Part shown: positions 18,724-28,123 of the stretch, piece after piece
How positions within the stretch are numbered: position 1 is the first letter of the stretch
Layout: every line of letters starts with the position of its first letter
NCBI GenBank assembly: GCA_002026145.1
Contig: MWOQ01000190.1
Coordinates: forward strand, 1-38,652
Source of the DNA: Prochlorococcus sp. HOT208_60m_813L03
GTDB lineage: Bacteria > Cyanobacteriota > Cyanobacteriia > PCC-6307 > Cyanobiaceae
Length of the DNA stretch: 38,652 bases
Reading direction: 5' to 3'
Program-made: the position numbers and the translations under genes
Notes under the pieces: model-generated
The model's input: the letters and a program-made list of their open reading frames with translations, nothing else
Database searches by the model: none
Told to the model about the DNA's origin: nothing

Positions 18724-20379
18724 ATGAAAAGATCTTATTCGGAATATTCAGCAAAAGATGACTTCCTTTGGTTGATTTTGAGACCATGGATTTTTATCCC
18801 AAGAGTTTTATATATCCTTTTAACTTTTATTTTTCTTTTTTTAAGAATACTTTTTCAAGGTAACAGTAAAAATAAAAATGTACAAAAAAATCTCTCGAAA
18901 TATCTTTTTGATGTAATAACGGATTTAGGCCCTTGTTTTATCAAATTAGGCCAAGCACTCTCAACTAGACCAGATCTTGTTAGACAAGATTGGCTTACTG
19001 AACTTACAAACTTACAAGATAATCTCCCAGCATTTGAACATAAAATTGCTTTAAAAATCATTGAAGAGGAACTTGGCTCCCCTGCTAATGAATTATTTGA
19101 AGAGTTTCCAAATAGTCCTATTGCTTCAGCAAGCTTAGGTCAAGTTTATAAAGCAAAATTAAATAATTCTTATCTAGCGGTGAAAGTACAACGGCCAAAT
19201 TTATACTTCCTTATAAGAAGGGATGTTGTAATCTTAAGGTTTTTAGGAACTTTTTTATCCCCACTTTTACCATTAAATATAGGTGTTGGAATTGGAGAGA
19301 TAATAGATGAATTCGGTAAGGCACTTTTTGATGAAATTGACTATCAAAAAGAGGCCGAAAATGCTTTGAGATTTGCAAATTTATTCAAAGAAAATCCAAA
19401 TATTTTTATTCCTAAATTAGAAAAACAGTTTTCATCCAAAAGGGTAATCACAACTTCTTGGATTGATGGAGTTAAGTTAAGAGATCGATTTTTACTAGAG
19501 GAAAATAACTTAATACCTGCTTTGTTTATAAAAACATGTGTCATCAGTGGACTACAGCAATTATTTGAATTTGGATATTTTCATGCAGACCCACATCCAG
19601 GAAATATTTTTGCTCTCAAAGGAGGAAATGCAGATTGTGGGAATTTAGCTTATGTTGATTTTGGAATGATGGATACTATTACAAATTCAGATAGACTTAC
19701 TCTTATTAAGGCAATTGTTCACATAATAAATGAAGAATATTATCTTCTCGCAGAAGATTTCCAGAAATTAGGTTTTTTAACTAAAGAACAAGATCTTCAA
19801 AAACTTGTTGAACCATTAAAAGAAGTTCTAGGAGGATCTTTTGGCGCTGAGGTTGGTAATTTTAATCTTAAAAATGTAACTGACAAATTCTCAAAATTAA
19901 TGTATTCCTATCCTTTTAGAGTCCCAAGTAGGTTTGCCTTGATAATAAGAGCCGTTGTTAGTCAAGAGGGTTTAGCACTAAGGTTAGATCCTGAATTTAA
20001 AATTCTAAAAATAGCTTATCCCTATATTGCAAAAAAACTACTGACCGATAATTCTGAAGAGATTTTAGAAATACTTTTAGAAGTCGTTTTTGATAAAAAA
20101 GGTCAAATCCAAATAGAAAAAGTTGAAAGTTTACTAAACATTTTATTTAGAGATTCAGAGAATATTAATTCAGATCTCATACCAGTTGCGAATGCTGGAT
20201 TAAAATTATTTGTCAGTAAAAAAGGATCCGAAGTCAGGAAGAATCTTCTTTTAAGTCTTATAAAAGATGAAAAATTAGAATTTACTGATGCAAAAAAACT
20301 CTTAGCTTTAATTAGAGATACTTTTAGCCCTCTAAATATTGCAAAAAGTGCAGTACAAAATATTATTTCAACAGTTTAG
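18724..20379 (+). CDS. UbiB/AarF/ABC1 family atypical kinase-like protein
   Basis: Hallmarks of the ABC1 family are present: the KxGQ motif in CFIKLGQALSTRPDL (K74-Q77), the Ala-rich nucleotide loop ASASLGQVYKA near 135-144 replacing the usual glycine loop, the lysine K154 in AVKVQRP, the catalytic-loop-like FHADPHPGNIF, and DFG in YVDFGMMD. A hydrophobic segment at about residues 22-45 may anchor it to a membrane. In other organisms the family supports quinone or prenyl-lipid synthesis. In cyanobacteria and plastids members act in plastoquinone/tocopherol metabolism and stress, so a prenyl-quinone role is inferred. The length of 551 residues is typical of the cyanobacterial forms. Confidence 0.93.
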   Translation: MKRSYSEYSAKDDFLWLILRPWIFIPRVLYILLTFIFLFLRILFQGNSKNKNVQKNLSKYLFDVITDLGPCFIKLGQALSTRPDLVRQDWLTELTNLQDNLPAFEHKIALKIIEEELGSPANELFEEFPNSPIASASLGQVYKAKLNNSYLAVKVQRPNLYFLIRRDVVILRFLGTFLSPLLPLNIGVGIGEIIDEFGKALFDEIDYQKEAENALRFANLFKENPNIFIPKLEKQFSSKRVITTSWIDGVKLRDRFLLEENNLIPALFIKTCVISGLQQLFEFGYFHADPHPGNIFALKGGNADCGNLAYVDFGMMDTITNSDRLTLIKAIVHIINEEYYLLAEDFQKLGFLTKEQDLQKLVEPLKEVLGGSFGAEVGNFNLKNVTDKFSKLMYSYPFRVPSRFALIIRAVVSQEGLALRLDPEFKILKIAYPYIAKKLLTDNSEEILEILLEVVFDKKGQIQIEKVESLLNILFRDSENINSDLIPVANAGLKLFVSKKGSEVRKNLLLSLIKDEKLEFTDAKKLLALIRDTFSPLNIAKSAVQNIISTV

Positions 20380-20482
20380 TTTTTATAGTTAATTAACTTA
20401 CCTATGAATTTAATTTTATTAGAATTGGATGTAATATTTTAAAAATGAGAAGTAAAAGGATTATTTAGCTTTGGAAGATTAA

Positions 20483-20977
20483 ATGAATATTTTGAAAAAT
20501 CTCTTTTTATTTAATAAAAAATATGAAAAAAGTAAAGAATTTAGTCCTGAATTGGTTGATCAATCTTTAGAAATTGCAAAGTTAGTAAAAGAAGCAAGAA
20601 TTAAACAAAACCTAACAATTAAAGAATTGTCATACATTTCAAAAATCCCTGAACGAATAATAAACTCTATTGAAAATAATAATAAAATAACTAGGCCAGA
20701 GTATCCTTTTATAAGATCTATATTAATTAAATTAGAGGAATGCTTAGTATTAAAAAAAAATACATTATTAAATTTAGCAGTTAAAGAAAGAAAAATTTTA
20801 AAGAAAAAGGGAAAGGATTTTATGTTCAGTAAATTCGATCTTATAAATACATGGCAAGGAAGTCTTTTGTATTTTTTTATATTAGTTTTAACTATTTTTA
20901 TATTAAAGAGATACTTTATTTTAAATGTAAATGTTATTGAGATTCAAAATATTGAAAATCAAATTATTGATAAATAA
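20483..20977 (+). CDS. RodZ-like helix-turn-helix protein with one membrane segment
   Basis: Residues about 30-100 form a HTH_25-type helix-turn-helix (LVKEARIKQNLTIKELSYIS, then the PERIINSIEN turn), as in the cytoplasmic domain of RodZ. Residues about 127-145 are a single transmembrane helix. Only about 20 residues follow it, so the large periplasmic beta domain of RodZ is missing. In RodZ the HTH binds MreB and shapes the cell. Here a regulatory or scaffolding role is possible but unproven. The sequence is very Lys/Ile/Asn-rich. It stands 103 bp after the UbiB-family gene and converges on malQ 13 nt away. Confidence 0.72.
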   Translation: MNILKNLFLFNKKYEKSKEFSPELVDQSLEIAKLVKEARIKQNLTIKELSYISKIPERIINSIENNNKITRPEYPFIRSILIKLEECLVLKKNTLLNLAVKERKILKKKGKDFMFSKFDLINTWQGSLLYFFILVLTIFILKRYFILNVNVIEIQNIENQIIDK

Positions 20978-20990
20978 TTTTTAATAATAT

Positions 20991-22511
20991 CTACATTAGA
21001 GTTCTCCCACAATTATTTCCTAGCTCACTAAAAATTTTTATATTGTTTTCTATTTCTTCTAAAGGACAATTTAACTTCCATTTCCAGTTATTTTTTGTGG
21101 TCCCAGGTTTGTTTAATCTACTTGAATCATCTAGAGATAATAGATCTTGTAATGGAGCGATGAAAAGATTAGCATTTGTCTCCATGCCAATTTCTATTAA
21201 ATCCCAAGAGGGATTTTCTGAAAATTTATACTCATCTTTTATTCTTTTTTGGGATTCATAATCTAAATTTTCCCACCATGAAACAGAAGTAGAGTTGTCG
21301 TGAGTCCCTGTATAAACAACCCAATTTTCTCCTTCAATATTCTTTGGTAAATAAGGATTATCTTCATTGCCATCAAAAGCAAATTGTAATATTTTCATGC
21401 CAGGTAGTTCAAAGTTTTTCCTTAATTTCTCTACATCTGGAGTTATTACTCCCAGATCCTCCGCAATAATAGGTAGATAGTTACCCCCTAGATCCTTTTT
21501 TACTTTATTCAATAGTGTTTTGCCTGGAGAATTTATCCATTTTCCAATAATTGCCGTTTTAGAATTGCCATTAACTCTCCAGTAACCTGCTAAACCCCTG
21601 AAATGATCAAATCTTAATATGTCCACAAGTTCAAATTGTCTTTGAAATCTTTTTCTCCACCAATTGAAATTAGTCCTTTTATGCTTTGACCAAAAGTAAG
21701 TTGGGGTACCCCATAATTGTCCTGTTGATGAAAAATAATCAGGTGGAACACCACTTTGAAAGATTAAATCTCCATTTTTAAAAATTGAAAATAACGATTT
21801 ATTACTCCATACGTCAGCGCTGTCTCTAGAGACATAAAAAGGCAAATCTCCTATCAGCTTAATATTTCTTGATTTTGCAAAGTTTTTAATGACGCTCCAT
21901 TGCTCATCAAGATGCCACTGTATTAATTTTTTAATAAGTATCTCTTCGCTTTTTTTCTTGATCCACGATTTTAAGAACTTGTTATTTTTTATTTTAAATT
22001 CTTGAGGCCATTCCCACCAAGGCAACATATTAAATTCCTCTCTTATAACAACAAATGTTGCATAATCTTCAACCCAAGAATTACTACTGATCCATTTATA
22101 GAAATTAATTTTTCTTTCTTCAGATTGTGAACTCCAACCTTTCAAAAGGAGGTTACCTAATTTCTTTGTTAAATCATCAGCAATATCAAAATCAAAATGA
22201 TCTTTGTTCTTATTTGTTGGACCTAGACTTTCTTTATTTGAAATAAAGATAAAACCTTTCTCGATTAAGTCATCTATATCCAAAAACCATGGGTTCAGTG
22301 CAAAGCTAGATGGGGAACTATATGGAGAACCTGTAGAGTCAGTAGGTGTAAGAGGTAAAAATTGCCAGTATTCAATTCCATGCTTATGTAGTTTTTTTAT
22401 CCACTCTTTAGCTCCTCTACCAAAAGTTCCACATACTCTTCCTCCCGGAATACATGATGGATGCATAAGTAAGCCTAATGATTTTTTTGCAAGAATTGGC
22501 TCTACAGGCAT
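20991..22511 (-). CDS. malQ: 4-alpha-glucanotransferase (amylomaltase, GH77)
   Basis: MalQ disproportionates malto-oligosaccharides released from glycogen. The N-terminal HPSCIPGG and QFLPLTPTDSTGSPYSSPSSF blocks, the nucleophile region DILRFDHFRGL, the acid/base region IIAEDLG and the late GTHDN block are diagnostic of GH77. The length of 506 residues matches the bacterial and plant DPE1 type. It is a single gene, convergent with the RodZ-like gene and divergent from prs across a 245-bp region. It belongs to the night-time glycogen breakdown set. Confidence 0.97.
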   Translation of the reverse strand: MPVEPILAKKSLGLLMHPSCIPGGRVCGTFGRGAKEWIKKLHKHGIEYWQFLPLTPTDSTGSPYSSPSSFALNPWFLDIDDLIEKGFIFISNKESLGPTNKNKDHFDFDIADDLTKKLGNLLLKGWSSQSEERKINFYKWISSNSWVEDYATFVVIREEFNMLPWWEWPQEFKIKNNKFLKSWIKKKSEEILIKKLIQWHLDEQWSVIKNFAKSRNIKLIGDLPFYVSRDSADVWSNKSLFSIFKNGDLIFQSGVPPDYFSSTGQLWGTPTYFWSKHKRTNFNWWRKRFQRQFELVDILRFDHFRGLAGYWRVNGNSKTAIIGKWINSPGKTLLNKVKKDLGGNYLPIIAEDLGVITPDVEKLRKNFELPGMKILQFAFDGNEDNPYLPKNIEGENWVVYTGTHDNSTSVSWWENLDYESQKRIKDEYKFSENPSWDLIEIGMETNANLFIAPLQDLLSLDDSSRLNKPGTTKNNWKWKLNCPLEEIENNIKIFSELGNNCGRTLM

Positions 22512-22756
22512 TTTTTAATTATATTTTGATTCTTTACAATTAAAATGTTTTTAATCCTCTAAATTCAACCATATACAAATTTCTTTTAATTGACAAATTT
22601 TATTTTTGGTTTCTAAGACTGAAAAAATATAAATTTTGATTTTTAATCAATATTTTTTTTTTAATTAATGGGACTTTTGAAAACATCTAGTTATTATCTT
22701 TTGCGAAATTCACATAAACGACTACGATAAGAATATAGTTTTATGGTGCAAATTTC

Positions 22757-23752
22757 GTGACAAGTTTTATCACGGCAATGCAGAGTAAAGAATCGAACTT
22801 TAATCTATCTAATAGTAGATTAAGGCTAGTAAGTGGGACAACAAATCCTAAATTAGCTGAAGAAATTGCATTATACTTAGGGATCGAAAATGTACCTTTA
22901 ATATCTAAAAGATTTGCAGATGGAGAACTTTATGTCCAGATTCAGCAATCTATTAGAGGTTGTGATGTCTTCCTAATACAACCTACGTGTGCTCCTGTAA
23001 ACGATAGTTTAATGGAGCTTATGATCATGGTTGACGCATGCAAGAGAGCCTCTGCAAGGCAAATTACGGCTGTAATTCCATATTATGGATATGCAAGAGC
23101 AGATAGAAAGACCTCAGGAAGAGAGTCTATAACAGCAAAATTAACTGCTAATTTACTAGAGAAATCAGGGGTTGATAGGGTTCTTGCTATGGACTTGCAC
23201 TCTGCTCAAATACAAGGCTATTTTGATATACCATGCGATCATATTTACGGTTCACCTGTATTAATTGATTATCTAGAAAGTCTAAATTTAGAAGAAATAG
23301 TTGTAGTATCTCCCGATGTGGGTGGAGTGGCTAGAGCAAGAGCATTCGCAAAATTAATGAATGATGCTCCGTTAGCTATCATTGATAAAAGGAGATCTGC
23401 GCATAATATCGCTGAAAGTCTAACAGTTATTGGTGAAGTCAAAGGTAAAACGGCTATTCTTATAGACGACATGATAGACACGGGAGGCACAATTTGTTCT
23501 GGAGCAAAATTACTTAAAAAAGAAGGAGCTAATAGAATATTTGCATGCGCCTCACATGCTGTATTTTCTCCTCCTTCTTATGAAAGATTAAGTACTAAGA
23601 ATCTTTTCGAACAAGTTATTGTTACTAACAGCATACCAGTTATAAATAAAGATAATTTTCCCCAGTTAAAAGTTCTTTCTGTCGCAAATATGTTGGGGGA
23701 AGCTATTTGGAGAATCCACGAAGAGAGTTCCGTTAGTTCAATGTTTAGATAA
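22757..23752 (+). CDS. prs: Ribose-phosphate pyrophosphokinase (PRPP synthetase)
   Basis: Makes PRPP from ribose 5-phosphate and ATP for nucleotide, His and Trp synthesis. RFADGELYVQIQQSIRG, YYGYARADRK, the signature DLHSAQIQGYFDIPCDH and the PRPP loop AILIDDMIDTGGT are all intact. Two starts are possible: GTG 22757, which gives 331 residues as usual in picocyanobacteria, and ATG 22778, which removes seven poorly conserved residues. A TATAGT hexamer at 22734-22739 could be the -10 element. If so the leader is about 11 nt to the GTG or about 32 nt to the ATG, a mild argument for the ATG. Confidence 0.96.
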   Translation: MTSFITAMQSKESNFNLSNSRLRLVSGTTNPKLAEEIALYLGIENVPLISKRFADGELYVQIQQSIRGCDVFLIQPTCAPVNDSLMELMIMVDACKRASARQITAVIPYYGYARADRKTSGRESITAKLTANLLEKSGVDRVLAMDLHSAQIQGYFDIPCDHIYGSPVLIDYLESLNLEEIVVVSPDVGGVARARAFAKLMNDAPLAIIDKRRSAHNIAESLTVIGEVKGKTAILIDDMIDTGGTICSGAKLLKKEGANRIFACASHAVFSPPSYERLSTKNLFEQVIVTNSIPVINKDNFPQLKVLSVANMLGEAIWRIHEESSVSSMFR

Positions 23753-23767
23753 AAGAAACTATTGCTT

Positions 23768-24202
23768 TTACAATCCTTGTAGTTTCTTAAGTCTCTCAGT
23801 CTCAATCTTAAATTGGGTTTCAATTTTTTCAGGAACGTTATCCGGACAGACTTTTAGAGCTGATTCAACTAATTGAAGAGAAGCAATAAATTGTAATTTT
23901 TTCATATCTATCGTTTGTTCTTTTTTTCTTTCTATGATTTTTCCTCCATGTTTTTGTGAAACCACCGACGCAAATGTTGCTGAGGCAACGTTTAATGTTT
24001 TTGGGAAATCCAAATCAAACCCTTTTCTTGTCGCATTACATAGAAATGAAACACCCATACCATGATATAAATCTAAATCATTTTTGTTAGCTGGGGAATA
24101 CTTAATATTTGCATTTACACTATTAAATTTAATATTTGTATCAAATAAAAAAGATAAAAAAATTAGAGGAATTGCAAAAAAGGTGGATATTTTAAAACCC
24201 AT
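23768..24202 (-). CDS. Putative exported protein, function unknown
   Basis: The 144-residue product starts with a short basic stretch and a hydrophobic segment (about residues 5-22), consistent with a signal peptide or anchor. The mature part has two cysteines (in SFLCNATRKGFDLDFPKTL and LKVCPDNVPEK) and a central ASATFASVVSQKHGGKI that looks conserved-domain-like. I do not recognise a characterised family, although similar short exported proteins occur in marine picocyanobacteria. It converges on prs 15 nt away and lies 72 bp after the CpeS-like gene on the same strand. Confidence 0.65.
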   Translation of the reverse strand: MGFKISTFFAIPLIFLSFLFDTNIKFNSVNANIKYSPANKNDLDLYHGMGVSFLCNATRKGFDLDFPKTLNVASATFASVVSQKHGGKIIERKKEQTIDMKKLQFIASLQLVESALKVCPDNVPEKIETQFKIETERLKKLQGL

Positions 24203-24274
24203 ATTTGATTTATTTTACATTGATATTATAAAACATAACATTTTTTATTTTTTTAAATAATCTTCAAACAGAAT

Positions 24275-24814
24275 TTATTTAATAATTTTAATTTCATGAT
24301 GATTTTCTACTATTTTCAGCTTATTTTTGCTCCATGAATATATAACTCTAAATCTATAATTGTCCGAATCTACAAGTCTTGTATGTTCAACTATGTACCA
24401 ATCTTTATAAGAAGACTCAAAAATCATTTCGTGTTCGTCAACCTGCTTAATATTTGATATCCCTTCATCATTACTTAAATAAAAATTTTCCCTCATAAGT
24501 TGATGGCCTTTTAAGAACGCACGCATTTCTCCTCGTTCTTTAAACTGGGGGTTTTCGTTAAAAAAATTATATTTTTTTTCTGGGTACCAATTGAATTTAT
24601 AGTGCGATTCCCATTCGGATTTATTCTCTAGAGCTTGTATATTTAAATTCATAATTAAATTATAAGTTTTTTGTACTTCATCAAGAAAATACGTTCTATT
24701 AGATTTCCATAATCCAATATTCCTCGAAAACCACCTTTTTAAATTACTATTTAAATTAATTTCTGGAGGATTTTCTCCGAAATGTAAATTTTTCTTTGAA
24801 TTAATAGCAACCAT
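24275..24814 (-). CDS. CpeS/CpcS-like (lipocalin-fold) protein, possible bilin lyase homologue
   Basis: The 179-residue protein has the layout of the CpcS/CpeS family: an early F-x-x-x-x-G-x-W-x-S-x-R-T-x-x-x-L block (RWFSRNIGLWKSNRTYFL, about residues 27-44), a central W-E-S, and a C-terminal beta-rich part with YIVEHTRLVDSDNYRFRVIYSW, which parallels the ERIWFASPNLRLR block of CpcS. Those proteins attach bilins to phycobiliproteins, or are non-enzymatic lipocalin-like relatives. High-light Prochlorococcus has almost no phycobiliprotein, so a true lyase role is uncertain. The assignment is by remote pattern only. It is divergent from sasA over 106 bp. Confidence 0.55.
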   Translation of the reverse strand: MVAINSKKNLHFGENPPEINLNSNLKRWFSRNIGLWKSNRTYFLDEVQKTYNLIMNLNIQALENKSEWESHYKFNWYPEKKYNFFNENPQFKERGEMRAFLKGHQLMRENFYLSNDEGISNIKQVDEHEMIFESSYKDWYIVEHTRLVDSDNYRFRVIYSWSKNKLKIVENHHEIKIIK

Positions 24815-24908
24815 ATATAAATAAGTCCTATTTATTTCATAGCCTATCTGTAAAATAAAAAAAAATATCTTAATGTGTTCATAAGGATTAACAGCTTTTC
24901 AACACTTC

Positions 24909-24914
24909 AGAGGA
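24909..24914 (+). promoter_or_regulatory. Shine-Dalgarno that decides the TTG start of sasA
   Basis: AGAGGA lies 6 nt before the TTG at 24921. A clear SD is uncommon upstream of genes in this window, and there is no ATG upstream that fits, so this site supports the TTG as the true sasA start. Confidence 0.6.
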
Positions 24915-24920
24915 AATCAT

Positions 24921-26039
24921 TTGAATGATAAAAAAGAGTTAAAATTAATACTTATAGCAGCTAGAAATCAACTTTCTAGTAATGATATTAAGTCCCTAAT
25001 TGCTTATTTAGAATCAGATGATTGTGAATTTGAGATATCTCTACAGATTTCTGAGCCAACAGAACAACCTGAATTACTTGAGTTACATAGATTAGTTGCT
25101 ATTCCTGCTCTTATAAAAGTTTCCCCAGCTCCAAAGCAAATATTTGCTGGAAGTAATATTTTCTCTCAGTTACAAAAATGGCTGCCAAGGTGGACACAGG
25201 AAGGGTTAACAAAAAATCTAGGGATTAATTTACAACCATCCAAAATCGATTCAATCAGAACTCAAAAAGAATTTTTATTGGAAGATGAACTTCTTGTTTT
25301 AAGACAAGAAAATGAGACATTAACTAAAAGGATAGAGTCTCAGGAAAGATTATTAAGAATGGTAGCGCACGAATTAAGAACCCCTCTTACTGCTGCTACT
25401 TTGGCTATTCAAAGTCAAAAACTCGGACAAATAGATATTTCAAAATTGCAAGAGGTAATTAAAAGACGTCTAGAAGAGATTGAACTTTTATCTCAGGATC
25501 TCTTAGAGGTTGGAACAACCAAATGGGAGGCGTTATTTAATCCTCAGAAAATTGAATTAGGTAATATAAGCGCTGAAGTAATACTCGAATTAGAAAAATT
25601 CTGGAGATTGAGGAATATTGAAATTGATACTGATATTCCATCTGATCTGCCAAGTGTATTTGCAGATCAAAGAAGAATGAGGCAAGTATTTTTAAATTTA
25701 ATTGAAAATGCTATTAAATTTTCTAAAGACTCAGGGTCTATAAAAATCACTATGATTCATAAGACAAATCAATGGGTAGAAATAACAATTTGTGACAAAG
25801 GGGCAGGGATTCCTTTGAGTGAACAAAAAAGAATTTTTCTAGATAGAGTTAGGCTACCCCAGACTTCTGAAGGAACCTCAGGATTTGGGATTGGATTATC
25901 CGTTTGCAGGAGAATAGTACAAGTTCATGGAGGAAGAATATGGGTTGTCTCTGAAATTGGTATAGGTTCTTGCTTCCATTTTACAGTTCCTGTGTGGCAA
26001 GGACAAAACAAAGAGCAACAATACTTGACGAAAGGCTAG
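24921..26039 (+). CDS. sasA: Circadian clock output histidine kinase SasA
   Basis: The N-terminal ~95 residues form the KaiB-like thioredoxin-fold sensor domain (start [17 protein letters not shown]) that binds KaiC. A coiled-coil (about 118-145) leads to the HisKA domain with the phospho-accepting H150 in [14 protein letters not shown]. The ATPase domain shows the N box ([10 protein letters not shown]), G1 (DKGAGIP) and G2 ([11 protein letters not shown]). SasA relays the state of the KaiC oscillator to RpaA, which switches day and night gene sets. Prochlorococcus is known to lack kaiA but to keep kaiB, kaiC and sasA. The length of 372 residues is standard, and the start is TTG with an SD. 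tRNA-Glu follows 40 nt later. Confidence 0.96.
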   Translation: MNDKKELKLILIAARNQLSSNDIKSLIAYLESDDCEFEISLQISEPTEQPELLELHRLVAIPALIKVSPAPKQIFAGSNIFSQLQKWLPRWTQEGLTKNLGINLQPSKIDSIRTQKEFLLEDELLVLRQENETLTKRIESQERLLRMVAHELRTPLTAATLAIQSQKLGQIDISKLQEVIKRRLEEIELLSQDLLEVGTTKWEALFNPQKIELGNISAEVILELEKFWRLRNIEIDTDIPSDLPSVFADQRRMRQVFLNLIENAIKFSKDSGSIKITMIHKTNQWVEITICDKGAGIPLSEQKRIFLDRVRLPQTSEGTSGFGIGLSVCRRIVQVHGGRIWVVSEIGIGSCFHFTVPVWQGQNKEQQYLTKG

Positions 26040-26079
26040 CTTTACTCCTAATTTTAACTAGTTGTTATTCTAATCACCT

Positions 26080-26152
26080 GGCCCCATCGTCTAGAGGCCT
26101 AGGACACCTCCCTTTCACGGAGGCGACAGGGGTTCGAATCCCCTTGGGGCTA
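26080..26152 (+). tRNA. trnE: tRNA-Glu (anticodon UUC)
   Basis: A full cloverleaf is visible. The acceptor arms are GGCCCCA and TGGGGCT with a G1:U72 wobble pair as in other cyanobacterial tRNA-Glu, and the D arm contains CTAGAGGCCTAGGA. The anticodon stem CCTCC/GGAGG encloses the loop with TTC, the T arm AGGGG-TTCGAAT-CCCCT follows, and the discriminator is A at 26152. CCA is not encoded. In cyanobacteria this tRNA also supplies glutamyl-tRNA to HemA for chlorophyll and heme synthesis. Confidence 0.97.
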
Positions 26153-26169
26153 TTAATTTAAATTTATAA

Positions 26170-26706
26170 CTATCTTTTTGATGATTTTGCTTGCCTATCC
26201 ACGGCAATCAAATTTTCAGAGAGATCTTTTTTTAGTCTTTTCTCTATCATGCCTATCGGCATCCACTGACAACCTTGTACGGTAAGATCATAAATTAATG
26301 AATTTTTTGAAGTGTTTTTAATGTTTTGAATTTTCCAACTACCTTCAAATTTCCTGAAATCACCTTTTATTAAATCAAATTTTAAGAGACCAAGCTCTTT
26401 ATCTTCATATAGGTCTATAGTTACTTCAGCTGAAAATTTCATACCAAGGAAATCCTGAGCCCCAACTTGTTTAAGATGTACATTATTTTCCTTCTGAAAT
26501 ATTTTTTTGCTCGATAAAAGATTTGGGATGTAAAGATTTAGTCGATCATAATCTGTTAAAACATTCCACAAAGAATCGAAACTTGCAGAAGTTGTGAGTT
26601 GAGCTGCTAGTCGTCTTGTTCCGCCAGAAAGCTTTTCCATCGTCTGCTCAATTGTCCTAAAATCATTGTTTTTATAATGATTCATCGATTCATGAGGATT
26701 GTTCAT
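26170..26706 (-). CDS. SRPBCC (START-like, COQ10/polyketide-cyclase type) ligand-binding protein
   Basis: The 178-residue product carries the SRPBCC pattern. A first beta strand RLAAQLTTSASFDSLWNVL is followed by TDYDRLNLYIPNLLSSKKI, the typical helix-loop of cyclase/COQ10 proteins, then alternating strands and a long C-terminal helix (MIEKRLKKDLSENLIAVDR). Such proteins bind lipids, quinones or polyketides in a hydrophobic pocket. The cyanobacterial members are uncharacterised. The start is the ATG at 26706, but the first ~20 residues are poorly conserved-looking and a later Met is possible. It converges on tRNA-Glu and is divergent from petH over 179 bp. Confidence 0.82.
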   Translation of the reverse strand: MNNPHESMNHYKNNDFRTIEQTMEKLSGGTRRLAAQLTTSASFDSLWNVLTDYDRLNLYIPNLLSSKKIFQKENNVHLKQVGAQDFLGMKFSAEVTIDLYEDKELGLLKFDLIKGDFRKFEGSWKIQNIKNTSKNSLIYDLTVQGCQWMPIGMIEKRLKKDLSENLIAVDRQAKSSKR

Positions 26707-28013
<1,307 letters not shown>

Positions 28014-28123
28014 ATTTTTGATATTTAGATTTAGTCTTAACCTACTAAATACTTTTTGGTTTAGACACAATATGTAGCTAATATTTGAAAAAAAGAGGAT
28101 TTTAAATAAAGAACACTAAAAAT

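Noticed and set aside
22636..22662. Hairpin TTGATT-TTT-AATCAA followed by a T-tract, which resembles a terminator
   Set aside because: The stem is only 6 A/T-rich base pairs, and no plus-strand gene ends nearby, since malQ reads the other way and prs starts downstream. Best treated as chance in A+T-rich DNA.
23578..23823. 81-codon minus-strand frame across the end of prs
   Set aside because: It overlaps the conserved prs C-terminus and the 3' end of the next gene. No recognisable protein features.
24829..24860. Short A/T inverted repeat (ATAAATA / TATTTAT) upstream of sasA
   Set aside because: Seven A/T-only base pairs are expected often by chance here, and no other regulatory mark supports it.
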